Assembly: GCA_011033025.1 (NCBI GenBank)
Contig: WFMF01000322.1
Location: 141,489-205,488, forward strand
DNA: 64,000 bases
Source of the DNA: Beroe forskalii
Lineage: Eukaryota > Ctenophora > Nuda > Beroida > Beroidae
Reading direction: 5' to 3'
A program made the translations under genes and the position numbers. Within the stretch, counting starts at the first letter, position 1; each line of letters begins with the position of its first letter. A model generated the notes under the pieces. It was not told the DNA's origin, ran no database searches, and worked only from the letters and a program-made list of their open reading frames with translations. Below are positions 12,101 through 24,917 of the stretch, one piece after another.

Positions 12101-13708
12101 TTAAGATTTCTTATCAAACCAATGACCATTGACCATGCAACCTGCACAACGTGAAATAATGTTTACAAATAAGAGGGTCCTACACTACTTGACATACGAA
12201 ATGAAAAGGACGTGATCAACACGTGGCTCCATGCACCTCACTTCAGGTATCATCTGAAGGTCGCTAACGAAGATAAGGCGATTGAGAGAAGCCTCATAAT
12301 CACAATTCTAAGTAATCATCTTATGAAGGGAAACCGCCCTGTATGTATTCCTTCAGTCTTCAGAAGGGATTCTTAGTCGATCATATTTTAATCTATGAAA
12401 TTACACATAAAACCCTCCATACCTGCTCACCACCCTCGCCCCTGTAGGATCCCTTCTTCACACATTGACAAATCTTAGAGTCCACACAACTTAAATAGGT
12501 TCCGGAGAGTTATGTCATTATCAAGATTTAGAATGAGGAATTGTAGGGATCAGACAGTCTGGATGATATTTCTGTGCTCAGTTCCCTCATTTATATATTG
12601 GATTAATTAGAATTCCTCCTAAAACATGGAACCAGGTCAACGTCTGGGTTTTGTAGTTGATATATACATGATATATATTCTATGTAGGTATATGTAATAT
12701 GTTTGATAAAATGTGTGGACATGATTTCCTGATTAGTCAGTAGGTATACTGATAACGGTTGTTGTGATTTCCTCTCTGCTACCTTCATCAGAAGATTGTC
12801 TTCGTTCATAAATTCAAAATTGTTTTTCGATATCATAACATATTGCATAAATCAATTTCTAATATTAGCTGCAGAATATGCCGCTTAAATGTTATAAGAG
12901 GCAAAGGAATTCTAATTCTTAATTTTATTGAAATGAAAGACCTCCCAAGGCCCAGCAAGAAACAGTCACTAGAATACGTTTGAATATTTGTTATCAGTTT
13001 CACTGGATAGAATAATTGGGCCTTTGAAGGGTGAGTGGAATATTCTATTTTATTCATTATAACCTGTCATATACATAATTATCAATTCAATTCCACGGCC
13101 CACCCTTCGTCAAAATCAATACTTCAATGAAAAGAATTTTCAAGAAGGTTTTTCGATTTGCAAATGTTGAGCTGTAGGTATTGCAAAGGCTCGCCGACTA
13201 TAAAAGTTTTGATGCAATTTAATTTAATTTCTTAATTCGTCTCGACATCCCGGAATAATGCAACATAACACGTTATTGAAACATAAACTGTTTCTAAATT
13301 ATGCATCACAGGCCAAAATTGTCTTTTTATTCGTGATATTTCAATATTCGGTATATTATTCGATTATAAGTTAAGGCATGGAAAAGTTTATTAAAATGGT
13401 TAGATGTGAAGCGTAACATTTTATTCCTTAGGTTGCTTCTTTTGGCTGGTAGCATGTCCTAGGTGCAGACACGATTTCAATTTCAATTTTGAGGAGTGTT
13501 GGAACACTTTAAGTGTTTCTTTTTTCTTCATCAATGATATGAACTCATCTTTGTCACCTATAATATAATTCTATCCAATGATAATTTGAGTTGTATGATT
13601 TCTACTGCCATGGAAAACAGGTGACATCAGCTACATCTTGACACCACCATATTATTTTGGCACCTCTTGATCCTGATCATGTTGCTCGGATCACAACACC
13701 CTACCAAC
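9118..13708. other. long intergenic stretch without a recognised gene
   Basis: No exon chain or RNA gene is supported. A possible Helitron 3' end lies at 9,320-9,351: a hairpin AGTCCC-GGAG-TGGGACT, then ten bases, then CTAG followed by T; I could not place its 5' end. Short telomere-like hexamers occur at about 10,685-10,710. The rest is AT-rich single-copy-looking sequence. It probably contains the promoter of the gene starting at 13,709, but I see no defined element. Confidence 0.5.
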
Positions 13709-16700
13709 ATGATGATGGCACTGGTCACCATAACATCGCTGGCAACGTGCCATAAACTGCCGGTTGAGCTGGGGGTGGTGACTGTGGATAATGCCCACTT
13801 CTGTGTTGGGTATAGGCCTGGTATTTGGTCTCAGTCTGAGTGAGTTTCCTTGATAATAACTTAATAAATTGCTTCCTTGAGGGTTCTGTTAGATTTTTTC
13901 ATCCAGTGTAATTGAATGCTGTTGTTTTAGTATTTCGTAGGTACCTAATTGCCTGAGATTTCTAACCAGGAAGTATTTTGATGTTTCAGCATTTTGAGCA
14001 TGATTAATTTTTGGATTAAACTGTTATACCTATCAATCATGTTTACTTCCATCTTCTCTCAGATTCAAGATAGAAAGAGATTCACAGTTTGAGATCTCAG
14101 ATGATTGTGAGGAGTCTCAAGCAGAAAAATCTGCTGCTTTCGTCAATTCTGCTAGTTTATGCAATGTTTCTGTTCAAAGTGGGGTATGTTAACCATTTTA
14201 CAAAATCCCTATTTTTCAAGCAGATTTTCCATCTTCAAAAAGCCGTACCAGCTTGGAGGAAATTTTGAAAGATATTTTAGGGGAAAACAGGGGAGTTTTT
14301 TTAGCGGAAAATTTGATTTAACACCAATGATCTCATTGAACTATCGTAAAATTCAAATCAGGCCGATGTAAATGTTAATTCATAATAAGTAATCAACAAG
14401 CAATTTCATTCCATATTACATGTTTTAGCTAGCGAGATTAGCTTCACCTTTTAACTTCTGATTTATCAAAATAATTTCATTTTGCTTAATAATCATTTGA
14501 GAAGAAGCTGATTTTGCAGCCATCTTTCCAAACTAAAAATATGCCTTTTGGTCCTGGATTAAAATTTCGTTGATAAGTATCGGAAAGTATTATCAAATAT
14601 TTTGCAGAAGATGCTTCTGGTGAAGGCTCCCTTTTCAGAAGAATTGGCAGAGAGCCTAAATTACAGCCATGATTATTCTGGAGTTTTACAGGTTCGTTGT
14701 CTTTGTAAATTTGCATTTCAAATTTTACTAACTTCTTTGTCAATAAAAATCTCTCTGATTTGAACTTTGGTGTTTTCATCTGTTTTTGGTGCCCAAGCGA
14801 TATTGATACCATTTTTTCCTCAAGGACTCTCTTTGTGATCTTATATTCTAGGTAAGGGGAGACATCGAATCGGCTTTGGAGAAGAACAAGACTATAATTC
14901 TCCAACCAGTTCACTTGAAACGCATCTACTGGGGCTCCATCATCATGTATTTCTTTTCTCTCATCTACGTGAGTGTGCTAAGCAAGGGATATAACTTTTA
15001 GTTTGGTAGAACAGCGTCCTGGCAGCAAATGTACATAGTTGTCGGCTTTCATGATATCCAAGGTTTCATGGGTGATCACATGACCACAGGCTCTCTAATC
15101 ATGATATGGATCATGAGTATTTTCATGATTTAATGTTTTATAGAATATGATCCTGAATATTGACTTATCTCTTGAATATAATTGACTTATCTCTTTCAAA
15201 CGTCAGATGTCTCGACATGGCATTAGCTTGATTCATCAATGTCCAACTCACCACTTCAGGTGACAATAAGCGCTGTTTTAGTGGAAGTGGGTCGGAAGCT
15301 GGTTCAGAAACATGCACCAGTATCTCTGTTAGATAAAGTGCAATGCATTCAGTCCAGACTCTTCCTCATAACGTTCCTGGTTTTCTTTGCTATTGTCATA
15401 GTCGTAGCTTTCTCAGGTGATACAATAATTTGATAATTTAATGATTTAATAATTCAATAAGTGAATTTTATAATTTCAGTCGGAGTCATGTGAACTTTAA
15501 ATTTATCACTTAATTATTGGACCATACAGCCATTTACCATGGTGTTCAAAACAACTTTAGACATCGGTAACGTAAAAGTCATTTGTACCTAACAATAATA
15601 TAGCAATACATTTCAGGCTACATCATACGACCAGTGGCCTTCCAGCCAGTTTTTGCAGTATTTCTGTTCTCCCTGGCAATAGTGGGGTTCTACCACGTTG
15701 TTTTCCCACTTGTTGTCTTTATTGTGGTTAAATTCTTCACAGTCACTCACAAGACTTACTGGGTTGTTGAGGTAACATAGAAGAATGAATTTCATAGCCA
15801 TTCTTAGTTTGAATGATGCCTTTTAAAATTTATCATATGAGGGGTTATTTTCCTATTGCAACGTCTAACCCCTAAGTATACAAGTATATTCTTTAACCAA
15901 GTGTCCGCCCACAGAGGACCCTGGTGATCCTGACTGGAACCGTTCTCTTCGGTTTGTGGGTGTGGTACCGCCTATCCTTGTCCATGTGGCCCATCCACCT
16001 TGCCCTCATGACTTGTGTGGGAATAGTACCGCTGAGATATGCCCCAGTGGACAGCCTCTCCAAGGTACAACTTGGGGTTTGTGTCACCATTTGATCTTTC
16101 TATAAGTCTAAAATCAATATTTCATACTTTTATGGAACATTATTTTTGATTTGTATCATACTTTTGATGTGATTGTTTTGAGTTTCTGCACCAGAAAGTT
16201 ATCATCAACCAGGTTACTTTTGTTATCAGTTCGATTCACCTCTATTTTCCCTGCAGATCCTGGTTCTAGGTGTAATATCGGTGCTTTTTTCCATCGTTCA
16301 GAGGTTTGTCATGCCCCAGTTCACTGGAAGTCCTCCAACCTTCGTGGACATAGTGGCAGTCAAGGCTTCCATCCCAGCCACAACCAGTGTAAGTAGGGTC
16401 TACTCAAAAGGTGTTTTTCGTCTTCCTTTCAGAATATTCTATGATATAAACAAAATAAACAAAGTATAAAAGTATGAACAATGTTTTGGTAACTTGTTTT
16501 ATCATCATTAAGTCCAAAATCAATCGTGCATGATTTACCATCAGCTTGGATACATGTAATTTCAGCCAGGTCCAATATTTTTCGAGGATGCCATAGAGCC
16601 CAACATGCTGCACTTCCGAATCCCCCTGTTCGGTCCAGAGAGACCTTGTTCAACTGTTATTGACGGCAGCTTTGGTAGGTTATTAATTAACTGAACTCTA

Positions 16701-17406
16701 CTTATCTACTCTTATCTACTGATATGATATTCAATTTTTGGAAATCAATTATGCTCCTTATGAACATTGAACTGATGGCTTGCCATTATCTATACAGCAA
16801 ACACCGAAAACTTTATCGATGACAAATAAGACCTTCTTCTCACTTTTTCTTCTCAGGAATGATGAACTTCCTCCTCCCTTCCATCTTCATCAAGACTGCC
16901 ATCCAAATCGACAACAGGACTCGAAGCAAGAGCATCTTCTTCAAGAGTTACACGGTGGCAGTGGTGACGTATCTGCTGTGTCACATTGCTGTCTTTGTCT
17001 GGAGTTTCGTGAAGGAGGCACCGGTCAACTCCAACCTGCTTTACCTGCCAGGTGGGGGCAAATTACAAATACACCTGATTATTAGTTCCATATTCTGGAG
17101 ACTATCCATTCAGAAGATTTAATATCCCTTCTCACCATGTCAGTCTTCACCGCATTCGATGATACTTATTAATTTTCTCATTTAGATCGCTGTCATCTCA
17201 CATAATCTATCACAGGTATTCTGATCAGTCTTATCCTGAATTCTTGGCGGATGGGGTACCTCAGGGTGGCATTCTATCCTCCTTCACCGAAAGTATCTGA
17301 GGATCCCAGCACAGAGCAAGACCTGAATCAGTCTGATTCACCACGTTCAAGAACCGTAGTAGTCTACAAGGTGTCTGATGTTGCTGAACGGGAAAACGAT
17401 TTGTGA
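13709..17406 (+). CDS. SPPL2-related intramembrane protease homologue lacking catalytic motifs (11 exons, 513 aa)
   Basis: Exons: 13,709-13,839; 14,063-14,183; 14,608-14,691; 14,852-14,968; 15,260-15,416; 15,617-15,771; 15,915-16,064; 16,257-16,388; 16,566-16,674; 16,857-17,051; 17,216-17,406. All junctions are GT-AG, phases agree throughout, and the sum is exactly 514 codons. The start has three ATGs in a row and opens a signal peptide (MALVTITSLATC). Residues about 15-110 resemble a reduced protease-associated (PA) luminal domain and are followed by about nine membrane segments. Spacing and flanking residues match SPPL2 (peptidase family A22B), and the length is normal for SPPL2. However, the YD position reads F316-S317, GxGD reads G386-M-M-N389, and PAL reads S444-N-L446. 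It is therefore probably a pseudoprotease, perhaps a substrate-binding or regulatory membrane protein. The family assignment comes from recalled alignment and could be tested. Confidence 0.8.
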
Positions 17407-17965
17407 ATGCAAAAGAAACGATTGCTAGTTTTGAATTTATGAGAGGTGAAGGGGTTTTAGTTTAAATTGGTCTTCAGATGTAAATAGACGTTTATCTGCC
17501 ATCTGGGCGATAAAATTTACAAATTTTAGGAATCAAATTAAATTTATACAGATCTGAATATAGCACAATTTTTACAGCCATTATGGTCTCTCATTTGAGT
17601 GTTAATGCACATCAATCTGAAATCATCCCACATACATTATAGCAACTTAATTTATTATATGTTTCATTGGTTGTGACTTGTGTGATATTGTTGTTCGATA
17701 GCCATATAATTCAAGTATTAAACAGTTTCAGCCATTTAAACAAGATGTGTTTCAATGCTTATATTATTATCTTCAAAGCCAGAAGAATTGGCTGCTGAGT
17801 GTTTTATTCAAATTACTATGCATCTTCCATTATGGCTTCGAATCTAGATTCAAATATAATTTTTCTAAAAGTCGTTTAGTATTGATTTGATTTTAGAACA
17901 ATAGTGCACAAACTGACACTGCTTTTCAAATCTTCTACTCCGCGGATTTCCAAAAAGCATCATAC
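17407..17965. other. 3' flank of the SPPL2-like gene
   Basis: AT-rich sequence following the stop codon. I see ATTAAA variants (for example near 17,537 and 17,717) but no canonical AATAAA close to the stop, so the polyadenylation site is not resolved. Confidence 0.4.
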
Positions 17966-17967
17966 TA

Positions 17968-18898
17968 GGGCGTTCGGAAATGATTGTCACTACAGGCATA
18001 AAATGACAAATATGACCAAATATGTCAAAATTTCGACATATTCGAGTACAAGGGTCTCTACCAGACTGAATTGCAAATTTTCAGTGTTAACGAAGATTTT
18101 TGAGTGGGTCATCTAGCTAGTTTTTTGATTGTTTTCAGGTGCTCTGCTGTATGGCGAATTCTACATCTTCTAGGGAATGTTTTTATGGTTCGATTTCACT
18201 ATTCAGGACATATTCAGGGCGTTCAGGTCCAAAACTAAAGAATAGGATGATTGGTTGACATTCGGGGCAAATTTCTGTACAATTTAACCCTGTATGATTG
18301 ATACAGATTAGAGCTAAATGTGGCAAATTTAAGAGTTCAGTAACCGATAATGCAGTACACATCTTGCACACACGATCCTGAAGTTAAGACAATAACTCAA
18401 AATCTTAAAAATGGTTGTCCCGTGTACGGAAGGGTCTGAACTAATAGCCTAGCACGATAACCGAACGTATCAAGTTATTTAAACGTTATATATCTGGGCA
18501 ATTGTCAGAGCAAAAGTTGCAATTGCCCTATCTAGAGCATATCCTTTTAGAGGTCAAAGCACCCCCTTAAGATTATTTAAACTTGACGAAAAACAGTTTA
18601 TTTGTTCCAGTAAGCATCAACGTGTGCTGCAACAGCCTCATTTTGATTATCTCGCTCTTCCTGGGTCCGTTGATAGCGTGTTTTCTTTGACAACGAAATT
18701 TGTGGTCAGTTTCGTACAGCGGAGCAAAAAATTAGAAATTTGAATCCGCTGTAGAATGGGCTAAGAAAACTTAGTTATCGGTAAAACCCGATTATCTTAA
18801 TCCAAAAAGGTCTGAAAAAAACGAATATCACATCAAAAAGTCACTCACGGCAGCCGTTTCTCCAGAAAATTGCAAGTGACAATCTTTTCCGAACGCAC
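17968..18898. mobile_element. non-autonomous TIR element, about 930 bp, TA target
   Basis: The left end GGGCGTTCGGAAATGATTG (17,968) is matched by the complement of the right end, GTGCGTTCGGAAAAGATTG (ending 18,898); the similarity runs for about 25 bp. A TA dinucleotide flanks both ends (17,966-17,967 and 18,899-18,900). No transposase frame is present. TA duplication fits Tc1/mariner or ISL2EU-type elements; I cannot choose between them. Confidence 0.6.
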
Positions 18899-19546
18899 TA
18901 TTATTTGATATCAGGTTTAAAAATATATATCTGTAGCAGAGTCGAAGGGACCTTGAAATCACAGCTACCAAATGATGTCTTGGATCTTCAATATTTTTTG
19001 CGCTTAGAACCAGATCTTTCTATTTAGCCATGACAGGCAACACATATCTGGTGTGTAGAATAGGGATTTCTTCGTCAATTTAATCAGAAATAGGACGAGT
19101 AGAGTGGTTACGAACATCTTCAATTGTAAATACCAAAACGCCGTGTTCTTTTGTGATATTTCAATGAATATCATTCATCATAGTCATACATTCTGAGAAG
19201 TTAATTGGTTAGAACATACAACTGACACGCAACATATTCATATCACTACGCTCTTATCTTAACTAAATCTATAAATAATTGAATTAAATTAATTTTTATT
19301 AGAAAATGCACTGAATATATTATACGACACCCACGTCTGCTGGTTATGTGAAATACACATGTTATTGTTAAGATACATTAGTATTGGCATGTCAAGGCAC
19401 GAGCACTGTACACAGTACACAGTGACGTAATGACGTAAGTGAGCTAGTAGAGAGAGAGAGAGAGAGTTCCCGCTCAAAACCCTATGTTTTGTCACATGTC
19501 ACTGCATACCGGACACTGTTGCTCATGACTCTGTGTCTTGACCTTG

Positions 19547-20848
19547 TCAATAGCTGTGGAAAATTCTGCCTTTCAGTTGGTCTTGATACGTTGGTAAATT
19601 AAATAAGAATAACGGTACTGATTTCAGTTTATCATTAATTAATGTTCCATCATCGTATTCCCTGGTATATATAAGCTTTCTTTAATTTTATGTTTAAAAC
19701 ATTTTGCTTTCAAACGTTAGTTATCACAGTTCAAACGTGTGATTTGGCAACTTGGATTTGCTGTCAAGTGTTTTCCAACTTCGGTCATACCAGTTCCTAT
19801 TTGTCTTCATGTGTTCTTCAAACCGTGTTCGAAGAGCACGACAAGTCTCACCAATATACCGCCCACAAACTACAAGTGATCCAAGTGATCCTGTATAAAT
19901 CATGTTTGAGGTGTTTTGGCTGTCTGTCTAAAAACTGAACTTATGACATAATTCTAGAATAACTGTTTAAATAAATTAACTGACATTTCCCGGTAAATTC
20001 TTACTAATACATTGTTTGCCAATGTATGGTAACTTTAAAATACACCTTAAACTTTTCTGGCCCTTCGTGTACCAGCTTTTCTGTCGTGTTAACTTTATTA
20101 GTAATTTCCTTGATAATAATATACGTAAAATTTTTTACTGTATCCATTATTACTAACATTTCTACAATTTTCTCAACTTCATCATGAAATAGTTCCCACG
20201 AGCTACAAATTTTGTACGCTCGATCGACTAAGGTCCTAATTAAACCTAACTTAAACTTAAACGGTGAAAACTGAGAAAGTGAGTGAACACACCTGAGTGT
20301 GTCGGTTTACGGTATACTGTAATAGATATGTCCTCTGTACTAGAATTATTGTCTTTAATGATAAGTAGATCTAAAATCGGCAATTTATCTGACACTTTAT
20401 CACATGTAAACTTAATACTGGGATGTAAACTGTTTAAATAAGCTAAAAATCTGTCTGCATCATCTTCATTATCAAATACGGCTAAAGTATCATCTACATA
20501 TCTACAAAATACAGTTAAAAAGAATGATTCGTAATTGTTCTGACTAATAAAAGTTATATTCAAATAATCGTGTTCCTCTCGCCTAATCTTATCTTCTAAC
20601 AAATGGTTCATAAATATATCTGCTAAAATAGGTGCAAGTGGTGAGCCCATGGCACAACCATCTATCTGTTTGTAATACTTGTTATTAAATATGAAAACAT
20701 TATCCTTAAGGCAATGATTCAAGGCTTTTCGAAAAATAGTCCTTGTCATTCCATTCACTACTTGATCCTTAACTGCTACTCCCTTAATCCTAGGGTATAA
20801 CGCATCAATAATGATGTTTATGGTTTCTTCTAGTGGTATGTTAGTGAT
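19547..20848 (-). pseudogene. Penelope-like reverse transcriptase / GIY-YIG, broken copy (minus)
   Basis: Reading the minus strand from 20,848, an open frame with no start codon begins with a TNIPLEET motif. It continues through DGCAMGSPLAPILADIFM and the catalytic YVDDT box of the reverse-transcriptase domain to about 20,246. Further on, near 19,750-19,920, the GIY-YIG endonuclease part is recognisable but shifted between frames (YWGDLSC... in pieces). The 5' third of the protein is missing. Such proteins prime reverse transcription at chromosomal breaks or telomeres; this copy is dead. Confidence 0.85.
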
Positions 20849-21779
20849 GCAGACAGATTTTTAGCTTATTTAAACAGTTTACATCCCAGTATTAAGTTTA
20901 CATGTGATAAAGAAGTGTCAGATAAATTGCCGATTTTAGATCTACTTATCATTAAAGACAATAATTCTAGTACAGAGGACATATCTATTACAGTATACCG
21001 TAAACCGACACACTCAGGTGTGTTCACTCACTTTCTCAGTTTTTCACCGTTTAAGTTTAAGTTAGGTTTAATTAGGACCTTAGTCGATCGAGCGTACAAA
21101 ATTTGTAGCTCGTGGGAACTATTTCATGATGAAGTTGAGAAAATTGTAGAAATGTTAAGTAATAATGGATACAGTAAAAATTTTACGTATAGTATTATCA
21201 ACAAGGAAATTACTAATAAAGTTAACACGACAGAAAAGCTGGTACACGAAGGGCCAGAAAAGTTTAAGGTGTATTTTAAGTTACCATACATTGGCGACAT
21301 TTCATCGAAAGTCAAACAATGTATTAGTAAGGATTTACCGGGGAAATGTCAGTTAATTTATTTAAACAGTTATTCTAAATTATGTCATAAGTTCAGTTTT
21401 AAAGACAGACAGCCAAAACACCTCAAACATGATTTGGTATACAGGATCACTTGTAGTTGTGGGCGACGGTATATTGGTGAGACTTGTCGTGCTCTTCGAA
21501 CACGGTTTGAAGAACACATGAAGACAAGTGGAACTGGTATGACCGAAGTTGGAAAACTTGGCGGCAAATCCAAGTTGCCAAATCACGTTTGAGAACTGTG
21601 ATATACTAACGTTTGAAAGCAAAATGTTTAAACGCAAAATTAAAGAAAGCTTATATATACAGGAATACGATGATGGAACATTAATTAATGATAAACTGAA
21701 ATCAGTACCGTTATTCTTATTTAATTTACCAACGTATCAAGACCAACTGAAAGGCAGAATTTTCCCCAGCTATTGACAA
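20848..21779 (+). pseudogene. Penelope-like reverse transcriptase / GIY-YIG, broken copy (plus)
   Basis: The copy enters within the reverse-transcriptase domain just after the YVDD box (DADRFLAYLNSLHPSIKF). It runs open through the linker to a GIY-YIG nuclease core (YRITCSCGRRYIGETCRALRT, about 21,440-21,500). Near 21,560 a frameshift breaks the frame; the expected C-terminus (FENCDILTFESKMFKRKIKE) continues in another frame to a stop at about 21,774. The catalytic reverse-transcriptase residues are absent from this truncated copy. It belongs to the Penelope class carrying the endonuclease. Confidence 0.85.
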
Positions 21780-22260
21780 GGTCAAGACACAGAGTCACTG
21801 AGCAACAGAGTGTCGGTATGCAGTGACGTATTGACAAGCATAGGGTTTGAGCGGGAACTCTCTCTCTCTCTCTCTCTACTAGCTCACTTACGTCATTACG
21901 TCACTGTGTACTGTGTACAGTGCTCGTGCCTTGACATTGCCAATTGCTGTGTATCTTGTATAATGTATATTGTATTTCACATAATAGCAGACAGTAGATT
22001 GTCGTATAATATATTCAGTGCATTTTCTAATAAATTAATTTAATTCAATTATTTATAGATTTAGTTAAGATAAGAGCGTAGTGATATGAATATGTTGCGT
22101 GTCAGTTGTATGTTCTAACCAATTAACTTCTCAGAATGTATGACTATGATGAATGATATATTCATTGAAATATCACAAGAACACGGCGTTTTAATTGTTA
22201 CAATTGAAGATGTTCGTAACCACTCTACTCGTCCTATTTCTGATTAAAGCAACACATATC

Positions 22261-23373
22261 ATATGGACATTAGACTCGTGACAATAGATTTCCAACTGTA
22301 CTGAATCTCAATCGATTACACATCAAAATATTCTTCATTCTGTATGAAATTTAAACACAGATTTAACTCCATATACACGTATCTCATGCTTGTGAGACAA
22401 ATTCAAAGAGAACGCGAGTGACTCATCCACGCTTATGTAAGAGACTGGCCCAACTCTAAAACAGGCGGTGTGACGTCATCAATTCATCACGTTAACTCCT
22501 GACAATGACGCCATGTTAATCTAATGTAGGTATTTTGACACGACCTGTTAAGGCTGTGTGTTGTCATTATATAGTAAGTAAGCGAGTGGCTGCTTCTTCA
22601 GTGAGACAATCTCACGCCGTTTTGTGGATGTTTGGATTTGCGCAGAGTTTGTGCAAAACAAATTCTTATGTCTGTGAATTTTGAGTCAACGAGTCTCGTT
22701 ATATGACTTTTTCATAGGTCTCTTTAAATCCCTGATTTCTGACTGCTGCAGATTGCTTATTTGCTTCCATTGATTGCGCTGTGAGGACAATACTTTAAAC
22801 GGCACTAAGTATTATGTTCCCAAGTGCGTTAAAACCGAGAGCTCCATTATGGCCACCATGTCAACCACGGAGTGCAGCTGAATGGATATGGCTTGTAAAA
22901 CAGTAATAAACTGCTTCAATCTGACACCAATTCATGTTCAGTCCGACACCTCATGTTATCTGCCAACAATGACACCAGTTCACTATGAACTCTCACAGTC
23001 TAACACCATTTGTCTGTCAACTTTGACACCGTATTTTTTGATTTTTTGGATTTTGACACCATCAATTTGAACTCTGACACCATTTGTCTCAACTGTGACA
23101 CCAGTTGATTATATGGCACCAGTTCATATTTTGACGCCAGTTTTTATTTGATTTTGACAACGGATTACTTCGGTGGCTGATCAGTTGTTATGTGTTTGCA
23201 GCCAATACTTCACACCAAATACCGCTCAGTTATTTACTGCTGAATTATTTCTTTTCTCCAAAAATTGCTTTCTTTCATCTTAACGGGATCATATCCCAAA
23301 TTCAAACGTATTTCGTCAGCACTTTTCGATTCCCCCTCCCTCCCGTCGGTCAGCTTTTGTCAGGCGGGGGTAA
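22261..23373. repeat. intergenic stretch with degenerate TGACACCA repeats
   Basis: From about 22,920 to 23,145 the sequence repeats TTTGACACCA, TCTGACACCA and related octamers some nine times at irregular intervals of 15-35 bp. Nothing else is recognisable between the Penelope pair and the MITE at 23,374. Confidence 0.5.
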
Positions 23374-23461
23374 GGCAAACTTTGGCAAACTTTGGCAAAC
23401 ACTTTTTTTGGCAAACTGCTAAATTTAGGGATTAATTTGCCAAAATTTGCCAAAGTTTGCC
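23374..23461. repeat. 88-bp palindromic MITE-like repeat, copy 1
   Basis: Starts GGCAAACTTTGGCAAAC and ends with the complement GCCAAAGTTTGCC; the centre contains CACTTTTTTTGGCAAA and AGGGATTAATTTGCC. A second copy in the same orientation lies at 28,899-28,976. Confidence 0.65.
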
Positions 23462-23844
23462 AAAAATTATATGACTTTTCAAAGCATTTGTAAGAAATTT
23501 TTCACTTGAATAGGTGTCAGATGGTAAGCTAGAACATTCAAAGAAACGAAAAAGGTATCAGTTAGTTGAGTAAAGGATCGAGCTAATCTATATTGGTATA
23601 AAAAGATTACAGTAATTATATACTAGGAATACAATTTATATATATACCTCAAGAAAAAAGTAAATTATGCATGAATCCAATTAGCTAATTAACATTATTT
23701 GAATCATTTTATGAAAACCAACAAATTTGGATCATTTACTTCAATTATTTTCATTATAAGAGTTCGAAGGGAAACAAATCATTTCAATTGTCGGGATTAA
23801 AATGGCCAAACCAAGGTACAAAACACAACGAATATATCTACTTT

Positions 23845-24915
23845 TCGTAAGGAGTGGGTTTTGAGTGGAAAGGGGTGGGTTATTAGTTATTTGGGGTGGT
23901 ATATGAGTGGAAAAGGGTGGGTTATGAGTTGATTTGAGTGGGTTAGGAGTTAAGATGGGGTGGGTTATGGGTTGATTGGAGTGAGTTATGAGTGGAAATG
24001 GGTGGGTTATGAGTGGAAAGGGGTGGGTTATGAGTTGATTGGGGTGGGTTATGAGTTGATTGAAGTGGGTTATGAGTTGACTGGGGTGGGTTCAGAGTGG
24101 TAAGGGGTGGGTTATAAGTTGATTGGGGTGGGTTATTAGCGGTAATGGGTGGATTATGAGTTGATTGGGGTGGGTTATGAGTGGAAAGGGGTGGGTTATT
24201 ATTGGATAGAGTGGGTTAAGAGTGGAAAGGGGTGCGTTATGAGTTGATTGGGCTGGTTTATGAGTTGATTGGGGTGGGTAATGAGCAGAAGGGAGTGGGT
24301 TATGAGTTGATTGGGGTGATTTAGGAGTTGATTGAGTTGGGTTATGAGTTGATTGGGGTGGGTTCAGAGTGGCGAGGGGTGAGTTATGAGTTGATTGGGG
24401 TGGGTTATTAGCGGTAAGGGGTGGGTTATGTGTTGATTGGGGTGGGTTATGAGTGGAAAGGGGTGGGTTATCAGTGGAAAGGGATGGGTTATGAGTGGTA
24501 AGGGGTGAGTTATGAGTTGATTGGGGTGGGTTATGAGTGGTAAGGGGGTGGGTTATGAGTTGATTGGGGTGGAATATGAGGTGATTGGGGTGGGTTATGA
24601 GTGGAAAGGGGTGGGTTATGAGTTGATTGGGGTGGGTTATGAGACATGAGTGGAAAGGAGTGAGTTATGAGTGGAAAGGGGTGGGTTATGAGTTGATTGG
24701 GCTGGGTTATGAGTGGAAAGGGTTGGGTTATGAGTTGATTCGGGTGGGTAATGAGTTGATTCGGGTGGGATATGAGTTGATTGGGGTGGGATATGAGGTA
24801 ATGGGGGTGGGTTATGAGTGGAAAGGGGTGGGTTATGAGTTGATTGGGCTAGGTTATGAGTGGAAAGGGTTGGGTTACGAATGATAAGGGGTTGGTTATG
24901 AGTGAAAGGGATGGG
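23845..24915 (+). repeat. 21-bp G-rich satellite array
   Basis: About 50 units of GGGGTGGGTTATGAGTTGATT and its alternative GGGGTGGGTTATGAGTGGAAA. The two types interleave without a fixed order. Occasional one-base length changes disrupt the frame, so long open frames are incidental. Runs of GGGG-T-GGG in every unit make this strand G-quadruplex-prone. Confidence 0.9.
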
Positions 24916-24917
24916 CT

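Larger units (their letters stand above)
19049..22248. mobile_element. inverted dimer of Penelope-like elements
   Basis: Two 5'-truncated copies of one Penelope-like element lie head to head. The minus copy runs from about 20,848 down to 19,081, and the plus copy from about 20,850 to 22,246. The copies pair along almost their full length, including a (GA)n tract at 19,450-19,465 that mirrors (CT)n at 21,860-21,876. The extra 5' part of the minus copy (20,478-20,848) forms the loop. The 12-bp direct repeat GCAACACATATC (19,037-19,048 and 22,249-22,260) flanks the pair and suggests a single insertion event. Inverted partial copies are a known habit of this class. Confidence 0.85.
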
